Positions 16,019 to 22,445 of a stretch of 64,000 nt of DNA are shown piece after piece (within the stretch, counting starts at the first letter, position 1; each line of letters starts with the position of its first letter). The position numbers and the translations under genes were made by a program. The notes beneath the pieces were generated by a model that was not told the DNA's origin, did not search any database, and was given only the letters and a program-made list of their open reading frames with translations. The DNA is from Comamonadaceae bacterium OS-1 (GTDB taxonomy: Bacteria; Pseudomonadota; Gammaproteobacteria; Burkholderiales; Burkholderiaceae_C). Where the stretch lies: positions 744,001-808,000 of the forward strand of contig AP026969.1 of NCBI GenBank assembly GCA_027923965.1. The letters are read 5' to 3'.

Positions 16019-18840
16019 CTGTACACCATGAAGTTTTGCGCGGCGCGGCGGCGGGCCTGTTTCTGCGTGGCTTCCTGCAACAGGGCGGCCAGCTGGGTGA
16101 CCAGCACGGCTTGCAAGGCGTGCAGTTTTTGCATGTCCACGGCCTGGCCGTTGACCGGTCCTTTGGCCAGCACCTGGCTGTGGTCGCGCAGGCGCAGGAT
16201 GGCGCTGCCCACGGCGGCAAAAGCGGGCAGGTGGCCATACAGGGCGTTGCCGCGCTGGGCGTACCAGTTGCCAAAGCGGACCGGGTAGTTGGCCTCGGCC
16301 TGGGCCGGCTGGGTGGCGATGCTGGCCACCCAGGTCTGGTGGTCGTGCTCGGCCAGCAGCAGCGGGAAGTCGGCGGTATCCCACTGGTTGGCCCCCCAGG
16401 CGCGCCAGGCTTTGCCGGGGATGAAGTCGGCGGCCCAGGCGGCCACGGTGTCGGCGGGCATGGGGCGGGCGATGCCGTAGCCCTGGGCCAGGTCGCAGCC
16501 CAGTTGCAGCAGCATCAGGCCGTGTTCCACGGTTTCCACGCCTTCGGCGATCACCTTGCGGTTGAAGGCCTTGGCCAGGCCCACCACGGCTTCCACCAGG
16601 GTCAGGTCGTCGGGGTCTTCCAGCATGTCGCGCACAAAGGCCTGGTCGATTTTCAGGGTGTTGGCGGGCAGGCGCTTGAGGTAGGCCAGGGACGAGTAGC
16701 CGGTGCCGAAGTCGTCCAGCGCAAACTGCACGCCCAGCTGCTGGCAGGCGGCCATCACGTTGCGCATGTGCTGTACGTCTTCCAGCGCGGCAGATTCCAG
16801 AATTTCCAGCTCCAGCATGGTCGGCGACACCTGCGGGTAGGCGGCCAGGATGCTGCCCAGCCGGGCCACGAAGTCGGGCCGCTGAAAGTGCCGCGCGGCA
16901 ATGTTCACGCTCACCACCCAGTGCAGGCCCTGCGCCGCCCATTGCTGCATGTGCTGCAGCGCCTGGTGCAGCACCCATTCGCCGATGTCGATGATCAGGT
17001 CGGTGTGCTCCACCAGCGGCAGAAAGTGGTAGGGGCCGACCACGCCTTGCTCGGGGTGCTGCCAGCGCAGCAGGGCCTCCATGCCAAACACGCTGCCGGT
17101 GCGCATGTTCAGCTTGGGCTGGTAGTACAGGCGCAGCTCGCCGTCCAGCAGGGCCTGGTGGATGCGGGTGCGCTGGTGGTGGTGGGTTTGCACCTCCTGG
17201 TCGCGCTCGGCATCGAACAGGTGGCTGCGGTTGCGGCCGGTCTGCTTGGCCTGCACCATGGCCTGGTCGGCGTGGCGCAGCAGGGTGTCCAGGTTGGTGT
17301 GGCTGTGCATCTCTCCGCGCGGCGTCACGGCAATGCCGATGCTGGTGGTGAGGTGCACGGTTTGCTCGTCCAGCGGGTAGGGGGCCGACAGCAGGGCCTG
17401 CACCTGGTCCACATGGCGCTGCACCTCGGCCAGGTCATGCTGGTCTTTGAGCAGCAGCACAAATTCATCGCCGCCCAGGCGCGCCAGGCCGTGGTCGTCG
17501 CCGGCAAATTCGGTCAGCCGCTGGGCCACCTGCTGCAACAGGCGGTCGCCGCTGCTGCTGCCGTAGCGGGTGTTGATGGGCTGGAAGTGGTCCAGGTCCA
17601 GCAGGCACACGGCCAGCAGCTTGTGGTGGTGGCGGGCCTGCAGGATGGCCAGGTTGAAGGGCTCTTCCATGGCGGCGCGGTTGTGCAGGCCGGTCAGCAC
17701 GTCGTGGCCGATCTGCCACGAGATCTCCTGGATCAGCTGGCGCTTTTCGCTCACATCGCGGAACACCAGCACACAGCCCATGGCGGTGCCGTCGGCCTGG
17801 CGGATTGGGGCGGCGGTGGTCTCGATAGAGATGCGCTCGCCCGACGGGTGCAGCAGGGTCTGGTGGGCGGCGTGCACCACAGTGGTGGTCTGGTACAGCG
17901 GGGTTTGCCGGGCCGGGCCCGCAGCCCAGCCGGGTTCTTCCAGCAGCTCGAACACCTCGGCGAGTGGGTGCCCCAGGGCCTGCTGGTGGGACCAGCCGGT
18001 GAGCTGCTGGGCCACCGCGTTCAGCGTAAGGATGCGCCCGGCCAGGTCGGTGGTGATGACGGCATCGCCAATCGACGACAAGGTGACTTCGGCGCGTTCT
18101 TTTTCAATCTGCAGGGCAGCCTGGGCCTGGGTGAGAGATGCCACCAGGGTCTGCACTTCGCCCGCCATCTTGTTGAAGGTGTTGGCCAGGGTGCGGGCCT
18201 CCAGCGGCCCGGTGACGGGCATGCGGGTGGCCAGGTCGCCGCGCTGGAACTGCTGGGTGGCCACGGCCAGCCGCTGCAGCATGCGCCGGTTGGTACGCAG
18301 CACCCAGAGCAGCAGGCCCAGGATGGTGAGCACGCTGCCACCGGCAATCCAGAGCTGGGTGTGCACCCGGCTCCAGGCGCTGTTGAACGCAAACACCGGG
18401 CTGATCTGCACCGTCAGCGTGCCCGCGTGGCCCGCAGCATCGAGCTGCACGGTGTGGGGGGCGATGTCCAGCCAGCGGGCAAACCAGGCGGGATACTGGG
18501 CCAGGGTGGGGGCCGGGTTGCGGGTTTCGGTGAGCTGCCCGCCCGCGCGCCACTGCAGCAGGGTGATGTCGGGATACGTCTGCAGCTCGGTGCGCAGCCA
18601 GGCCGCCACAGGCGGGCTTTGGGGGGACTCCAGGGCCCGTGCCAATGAGGGCAGCAGATACTTGTGGACCAGCTGGACTTGCTGCGCAAAGTGGGCATCG
18701 GCCGCACGGGTTTCCACCCGCACCAGCAAACGGTAGCGCACGCTGCCCACCACCACGATTAGCAGCAGCATGGGCAAAAACAGGCGTGTGGTGGTACTCA
18801 ACGTCAGCCACGCAGGGGCTGCATCTCGGGTCTTGGGCAT
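16015..18840 (-). CDS. GGDEF/EAL cyclic-di-GMP signalling protein with PAS and periplasmic sensor
   Basis: A 941-residue membrane protein from the preferred ATG 18840 (the frame is open to 18987, but that stretch is AT-richer and holds promoter-like TTGATA/GATAAA). Order: TM helix at about 22-42, a periplasmic part of about 140 residues, a second TM ('LTILGLLLWVL'), a HAMP-like linker, PAS (SSIGDAVITTDLAGRILTLN), GGDEF with intact LGGDEF near residue 456, EAL with GMEALLRWQHP near 585 and DDFGTGYSSL near 711, then a C-terminal helical region of about 110 residues containing DHQTW, FGNWY, LRDHS and KLHAL. The intact catalytic motifs allow both diguanylate cyclase and phosphodiesterase activity; which dominates cannot be read here. 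Confidence 0.9.
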   Translation of the reverse strand: MPKTRDAAPAWLTLSTTTRLFLPMLLLIVVVGSVRYRLLVRVETRAADAHFAQQVQLVHKYLLPSLARALESPQSPPVAAWLRTELQTYPDITLLQWRAGGQLTETRNPAPTLAQYPAWFARWLDIAPHTVQLDAAGHAGTLTVQISPVFAFNSAWSRVHTQLWIAGGSVLTILGLLLWVLRTNRRMLQRLAVATQQFQRGDLATRMPVTGPLEARTLANTFNKMAGEVQTLVASLTQAQAALQIEKERAEVTLSSIGDAVITTDLAGRILTLNAVAQQLTGWSHQQALGHPLAEVFELLEEPGWAAGPARQTPLYQTTTVVHAAHQTLLHPSGERISIETTAAPIRQADGTAMGCVLVFRDVSEKRQLIQEISWQIGHDVLTGLHNRAAMEEPFNLAILQARHHHKLLAVCLLDLDHFQPINTRYGSSSGDRLLQQVAQRLTEFAGDDHGLARLGGDEFVLLLKDQHDLAEVQRHVDQVQALLSAPYPLDEQTVHLTTSIGIAVTPRGEMHSHTNLDTLLRHADQAMVQAKQTGRNRSHLFDAERDQEVQTHHHQRTRIHQALLDGELRLYYQPKLNMRTGSVFGMEALLRWQHPEQGVVGPYHFLPLVEHTDLIIDIGEWVLHQALQHMQQWAAQGLHWVVSVNIAARHFQRPDFVARLGSILAAYPQVSPTMLELEILESAALEDVQHMRNVMAACQQLGVQFALDDFGTGYSSLAYLKRLPANTLKIDQAFVRDMLEDPDDLTLVEAVVGLAKAFNRKVIAEGVETVEHGLMLLQLGCDLAQGYGIARPMPADTVAAWAADFIPGKAWRAWGANQWDTADFPLLLAEHDHQTWVASIATQPAQAEANYPVRFGNWYAQRGNALYGHLPAFAAVGSAILRLRDHSQVLAKGPVNGQAVDMQKLHALQAVLVTQLAALLQEATQKQARRRAAQNFMVYS

Positions 18841-19174
18841 GGAATCAGGAAGGCACTCAGATTGGGTTGACTTTGGTTTTATCACACTGCCTGTAACTTT
18901 GTGTAACTTATCAAACATTCTTCTACCTACGCGCATGCCCTTGGTGCATTCCGGACAGCCGCTGGGTTGCCGTTGGCTGCGGTACACCCTGAAATCTGCG
19001 GTGGGGCATTATCCGCTATGCATGTATCGCTATGTAAAGCATAGTGTTGGCGCGGTTTTGCAGCCTTTCAGACATAAAACGACACAAACCGATACCGCGC
19101 CTAGAGGACACGCCGCACCCGCCCCGGCACCATGGGAACCCTGTTTAACCCCTCTTTTCCCCAGGAACCACACC
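18841..19174. promoter_or_regulatory. Divergent intergenic region with direct repeats
   Basis: A 334-bp region between the GGDEF/EAL gene and the Cpx-like operon, without a convincing ORF. CGCTATG occurs at 19014-19020 and 19028-19034 (14-bp period), the second copy overlapping an inverted repeat CTATGtaaagCATAG (19030-19044). Such spaced direct repeats resemble binding sites for OmpR-family regulators, and the response regulator encoded 600 bp downstream is a candidate. On the minus strand a TTGATA...GATAAA pair near 18890-18915 could drive the GGDEF/EAL gene. Confidence 0.4.
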
Positions 19175-19657
19175 ATGCGATTCGCTTTTAAAAGAACCCT
19201 CAAAAGAACCTTATTCGGCCTCTTCGGTGCCGGCCTGCTGGTTGGCACCCTCAGCGGATGCGCAGGCCGCGGCGAGCACGCCTGGGGCGGCCCGATGAAC
19301 GAGCAGCGCGCCGCCGAGTTCCGCGGCAAGATGGTCGAGAAGGTTGGTAAAAAGCTCGACCTGAACGACGCGCAAAAGCAGTTGCTGGGCACCTTGAGCG
19401 ACACACTGCAAGCCCAGCGCAAAGCCCTGATGGGCAGCAGCCCCGATCCGCGTGCCGACATCCAGGCCCTGGTGGCGGGCCCGCAGTTTGACCGCGCCAA
19501 GGCCCAGGCCCTGGTGGAGGAGAAAACCGCCGCCTTGCGCAGCCAGAGCCCCCAGGTGATTACCGCCGCAGCCAACTTCTTTGACGCGCTGAACCCGACC
19601 CAGCAACAGCAGGTGCGTGATTTCATGCAACGCAGGGGCGGCTGGCACCGCGGGTGA
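19175..19657 (+). CDS. Spy/CpxP-like periplasmic lipoprotein
   Basis: A 160-residue protein with a lipoprotein signal (LLVGTLSGCAGRG) and a helical mature domain. It carries two LTxxQ-like motifs of the Spy/CpxP/CnrX family: LDLNDAQKQLLGTLSDTLQA and ALNPTQQQQVRDFMQRRGG. Spy and CpxP are periplasmic chaperones that dampen the Cpx two-component system. This one is followed 10 bp later by an OmpR-type regulator gene and then a sensor kinase, the cpxP-cpxR-cpxA logic on one strand. The start at ATG 19175 has an AGGA SD; the longer open frame upstream is not supported by a signal sequence. Confidence 0.8.
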   Translation: MRFAFKRTLKRTLFGLFGAGLLVGTLSGCAGRGEHAWGGPMNEQRAAEFRGKMVEKVGKKLDLNDAQKQLLGTLSDTLQAQRKALMGSSPDPRADIQALVAGPQFDRAKAQALVEEKTAALRSQSPQVITAAANFFDALNPTQQQQVRDFMQRRGGWHRG

Positions 19658-19667
19658 CAATCCCCGC

Positions 19668-20351
19668 ATGCCCAAGATCCTGCTGATTGACGACGATGCC
19701 GAACTCGGCGGGCCGCTGGGCGTGTACTTTGCGCGCTTTGGCCTGGCGCTGGACTGCGCGCTGAGCCCCAGCGCCGGGCTGGCCTTGCTGCGCCAGGGCG
19801 GTTTTGACGCCGTCATTCTGGACGTGATGCTGCCCGAGATGGACGGCTTTGCACTGTGCCGGGCCATCCGCAAGGACAGCGACATCCCGGTTGTCATGCT
19901 CACCGCCCGTGGCGAGGTGATGGACCGGGTGGTCGGCCTGGAGCTGGGGGCCGACGACTATGTACCCAAGCCCTTCGAGCCGCGCGAACTGGTGGCCCGG
20001 CTGCAAACCGTGCTGCGCCGCCAGCGCGTGCCGGACGAGGTGCACCTGCTGCAGTTCGAGGGCCTGGTGGTCGATCTGGACAAGCGCAGCGTGCTGCGAC
20101 AGGGCGCGCTGGACATGGAAGCACTGGACCTGACCAGCACCGAATTCGAGCTGCTGGCCCTGCTGGCCCGCGAGCCCGGCAAGGTGTTCAGCCGCGATGA
20201 CATCCTGAACCGCCTGCGCGGCCACGAGGTGGACCTGCAGACCCGCGCCGTGGACCTGCTGGTCAGCCGCCTGCGCAAGAAGCTGGAGCCGCTGGACTGC
20301 ATCAAGACCTGGCGCAACGCCGGGTACTCATTGGCGGTAGGCCGTGCGTAA
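19668..20351 (+). CDS. OmpR-family response regulator (CpxR-like)
   Basis: A 227-residue two-component regulator. The receiver domain has the acidic pair D8/D9 (KILLIDDDAE), the phospho-acceptor D52 in AVILDVMLPEMDG, and the conserved Thr and Lys in VVMLTARGE and DDYVPKPFEPREL. The C-terminal winged helix (LTSTEFELLALLAREPGKVF...VDLLVSRLRKKLEP) is OmpR/PhoB type. It starts at ATG 19668, just after the Spy-like gene, and is followed by a sensor-kinase gene 135 bp away. The gap holds a stem-loop repeat rather than a second promoter I can recognise. Confidence 0.93.
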   Translation: MPKILLIDDDAELGGPLGVYFARFGLALDCALSPSAGLALLRQGGFDAVILDVMLPEMDGFALCRAIRKDSDIPVVMLTARGEVMDRVVGLELGADDYVPKPFEPRELVARLQTVLRRQRVPDEVHLLQFEGLVVDLDKRSVLRQGALDMEALDLTSTEFELLALLAREPGKVFSRDDILNRLRGHEVDLQTRAVDLLVSRLRKKLEPLDCIKTWRNAGYSLAVGRA

Positions 20352-20353
20352 TG

Positions 20354-20460
20354 TGGCTCACCCCCAGGCTACAGTGCTGCGCACTTTCCGCCAACCCCCT
20401 TGCAGGGGGCGATACCAGTGGCCCGGCAAAGCCGGTTCCACGGTATCCCTGGAAGGGCGC
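20354..20460. repeat. REP-like stem-loop element inside the two-component operon
   Basis: Two nested palindromes: CCCCCT-TGC-AGGGGG (20395-20409), and a long stem-loop at 20411-20447 that runs from GATACC to GGTATC with an inner CCGGC-AAA-GCCGG. I recall near-identical elements scattered in Comamonadaceae genomes. It sits between the regulator and kinase genes and could modulate kinase expression. Confidence 0.6.
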
Positions 20461-20486
20461 GTTCACTTCGGCTATGAGTGCCGGTA

Positions 20487-21791
20487 ATGGCATCCATGTT
20501 TAAAAGGCCTCACCGTGCGCTGCGCGCCATCCGCTACTCGCTGCGGTGGCGGCTGGTGATGCTGTTCATGGGGCTGGCGCTGGCCATGTCGGTGGTGTTT
20601 GTGGGCGGCATGCAAAAGGCCTTTTCCACCGGTTGGCGCGAGATGTTCCGCCCCCTGGTGGCTGACTATGTGGACCGCCTGGTGGCCGACCTGGGCAGCC
20701 CGCCCAGCGTGGAGCGGGCCCAGGCCCTGGTGCAGCGCCTGCCGCTGTCGGTGCGCATCGACGGGCCGCAACTGCACTGGAACTCGCACCCTGACACCGC
20801 TGCCGAGCACCCGGCCCGCGCCTGGATGCGCGACCCCGCCGCCAGCCAGGGCTGGCTCACCCGCACCACGCCCGACGGCAGCCGCGTGGTGCTGGGCCTG
20901 GGCCTGAACTGGGGCGACAAAGACTGGGAGCAGCCGCGCCGCAACATCCTGTGGGGCACCCTGGGCATTTTGCTGCTGCTGACCGGCGTGGCGTATGCCG
21001 TGGTGCGCCGCCTGCTGCGCCCGCTGCAAGATATCCGCCGCGGCACGCAGCGCTTTGGCGCGGGCGACTTCAGCCAGCCCATCCCCCAGAAAAGCCGCGA
21101 CGAGCTGGGCGAACTGGCCCAGCACATCAACACCATGGCGCACGACATCCACGCCATGCTGGAGGCCAAGCGCGGCCTGCTGCTGGCTATCAGCCACGAG
21201 TTGCGTTCGCCACTCACCCGCGCCCGGCTCAACACCGAGCTGCTGCCCGACACCGCCGAGCTGCAGCCCCTGCGCGACCCGCTGCTGCGCGACCTGCAGC
21301 TCATGCGCGACCTGGTCAGCGACCTGCTGGAGAGCGAGCGCCTGGCCAGCCCGCACGCCGCCCTGCACCTGGAGCCCACCGACCTGGCGGCGCTGGTGGT
21401 CGAGATGGCCACGGCCCCCGGCACCCAACTCCATATCGAGCCCAACCTGCCCGCCTGGCCGCTGGACCGGGTGCGCATCCGCCTGCTGCTGCGCAACCTG
21501 CTGGACAACGCCCGCCAGCACGGCCAGGGCGCGATCGAGGTGCATCTGGCCCGCGTGGACGGTGGCCTGCAACTGCGGGTGCGCGACCACGGCCCCGGCG
21601 TGGCCGACGGCCAATGGGCGCAACTGGCCGAGCCGTTCTACCGTGCCGATACGGCCCGCCAGCGCGGCACCGGCGGGGTGGGGCTGGGGCTGACCCTGTG
21701 CCGCCTGGTGGCGCAGGCCCACGGTGGGCGGCTTACGCTGCGGCCCGCGCAGCCGGGGCTGGAGGCGGTGGTGGATCTTCCGTTGCGCTGA
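20487..21791 (+). CDS. Sensor histidine kinase (CpxA-like)
   Basis: A 434-residue membrane kinase. It has TM1 at about 20-43, a periplasmic domain of about 105 residues, TM2 near 150-170, a HAMP linker (RRLLRPLQDIRRGTQRFGAG), an H-box AISHELRSPLTRARLN with the phospho-acceptor His near residue 236, an N-box LLRNLLDNARQHGQ, and G-boxes VRDHGPGVADGQW and GTGGVGLGLTLCRLV. Start codons at 20478 (GTG), 20487 (ATG) and 20496 (ATG) are all possible; 20487 follows a GAG-containing SD. It is the third gene of the Spy-like/regulator/kinase operon and probably phosphorylates the regulator encoded upstream. Confidence 0.92.
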   Translation: MASMFKRPHRALRAIRYSLRWRLVMLFMGLALAMSVVFVGGMQKAFSTGWREMFRPLVADYVDRLVADLGSPPSVERAQALVQRLPLSVRIDGPQLHWNSHPDTAAEHPARAWMRDPAASQGWLTRTTPDGSRVVLGLGLNWGDKDWEQPRRNILWGTLGILLLLTGVAYAVVRRLLRPLQDIRRGTQRFGAGDFSQPIPQKSRDELGELAQHINTMAHDIHAMLEAKRGLLLAISHELRSPLTRARLNTELLPDTAELQPLRDPLLRDLQLMRDLVSDLLESERLASPHAALHLEPTDLAALVVEMATAPGTQLHIEPNLPAWPLDRVRIRLLLRNLLDNARQHGQGAIEVHLARVDGGLQLRVRDHGPGVADGQWAQLAEPFYRADTARQRGTGGVGLGLTLCRLVAQAHGGRLTLRPAQPGLEAVVDLPLR

Positions 21792-21794
21792 CGT

Positions 21795-22121
21795 TCATGC
21801 CTCCAGCCGGAAGTGCCCGCTGCGCAGCAGCGCCTCGCTGTCGGCACGCGCCACCCGCTGCACCGGCTGAGCGGCAGAAAACGGGTACATCCGGCCCGTG
21901 CTGGGCCCGCGCACCTGCACCGCCGAGCGGGCCAGATAACGCAGCGCCAGGCTACCCAGGCCGAGCGGCGCGGCAACCGGTGCAGGAGCGGAGGCCGGTG
22001 GCTTAGCGAACGAGGCGAACCGGGCCGGTGCCGGTGCTTGTGCCTGTGGGGGGAGCGAGGGGAGGCTCGGCAGGCGGGCCGTCGCCAGCGCCTCGCGTTT
22101 CTGTCCGCAGCAACTCATCAT
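21795..22121 (-). CDS. Small hypothetical protein, 'SCCGQKR' start
   Basis: A 108-residue protein beginning MMSCCGQKREALATARLP. A Pro/Ala-rich linker (residues 18-52) leads to a compact C-terminal part: LALRYLARSAVQVRGPSTGR, then MYPFSAAQPVQRV and ADSEALLRSGHFR. A strong SD (AAGGAG) lies in front of the double ATG, so it is probably translated although its first 119 bp overlap the end of the DUF1360 gene in another frame. I recall the pattern 'GP.TGR.Y.FSAA.PV..V' from short phage-like or cluster-specific proteins, but cannot give a function. It is the last of three same-strand genes after the Cys-rich 753-residue protein. Confidence 0.6.
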   Translation of the reverse strand: MMSCCGQKREALATARLPSLPSLPPQAQAPAPARFASFAKPPASAPAPVAAPLGLGSLALRYLARSAVQVRGPSTGRMYPFSAAQPVQRVARADSEALLRSGHFRLEA

Positions 22122-22443
22122 GGTCTCCTTCGAGGTGGGTCAGTTCAAGAACAGGCGGCGGGGCGGCAGGCCCCAGCCGTTCCAGCAGGCAGGCCGCGCC
22201 CGACAGGCCGAGCCAGGCCAGTACCCATTCCACAGGGTCGCGGGCCACGGCCAGGGCCACTGGCGCGGCCACCCACAGGCTCAGGCAGTAGAAGCAGTCC
22301 AGCATCTGGCCCCATACGCCCTGGCCGGCCGCCATGCGCAGGCGCAGCACGGCATCCCAGGGCCCGTCTTCCCGCGCCAACAGGTGCGCCAGCCGCCAGG
22401 TGGCCAGCGCGCCCAGCACGGCATGGAACCAGGGCGCGTCCAT
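22003..22443 (-). CDS. DUF1360 membrane protein
   Basis: A 146-residue protein starting at ATG 22443, two bases after the stop of the upstream 753-residue gene. The core matches DUF1360: FHAVLGALATWRLAHLLARE, then DGPWDAVLRLR, QMLDCFYCLSLWVAAPVAL with the conserved DCxxCLSLW, and a third helix EWVLAWLGLSGAACLLERL. The two cysteines on a membrane face suggest metal or disulfide chemistry; that is inference. The last 50 or so residues are Pro/Gly/Thr-rich and lie in the overlap with the next gene, so they may be unstructured. Function unknown. Confidence 0.7.
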   Translation of the reverse strand: MDAPWFHAVLGALATWRLAHLLAREDGPWDAVLRLRMAAGQGVWGQMLDCFYCLSLWVAAPVALAVARDPVEWVLAWLGLSGAACLLERLGPAAPPPVLELTHLEGDHDELLRTETRGAGDGPPAEPPLAPPTGTSTGTGPVRLVR

Positions 22444-22445
22444 GC

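Noticed and set aside
16036..18648. 870-codon open frame on the + strand
   Set aside because: It is antisense to the GGDEF/EAL gene, with shadow-type composition.
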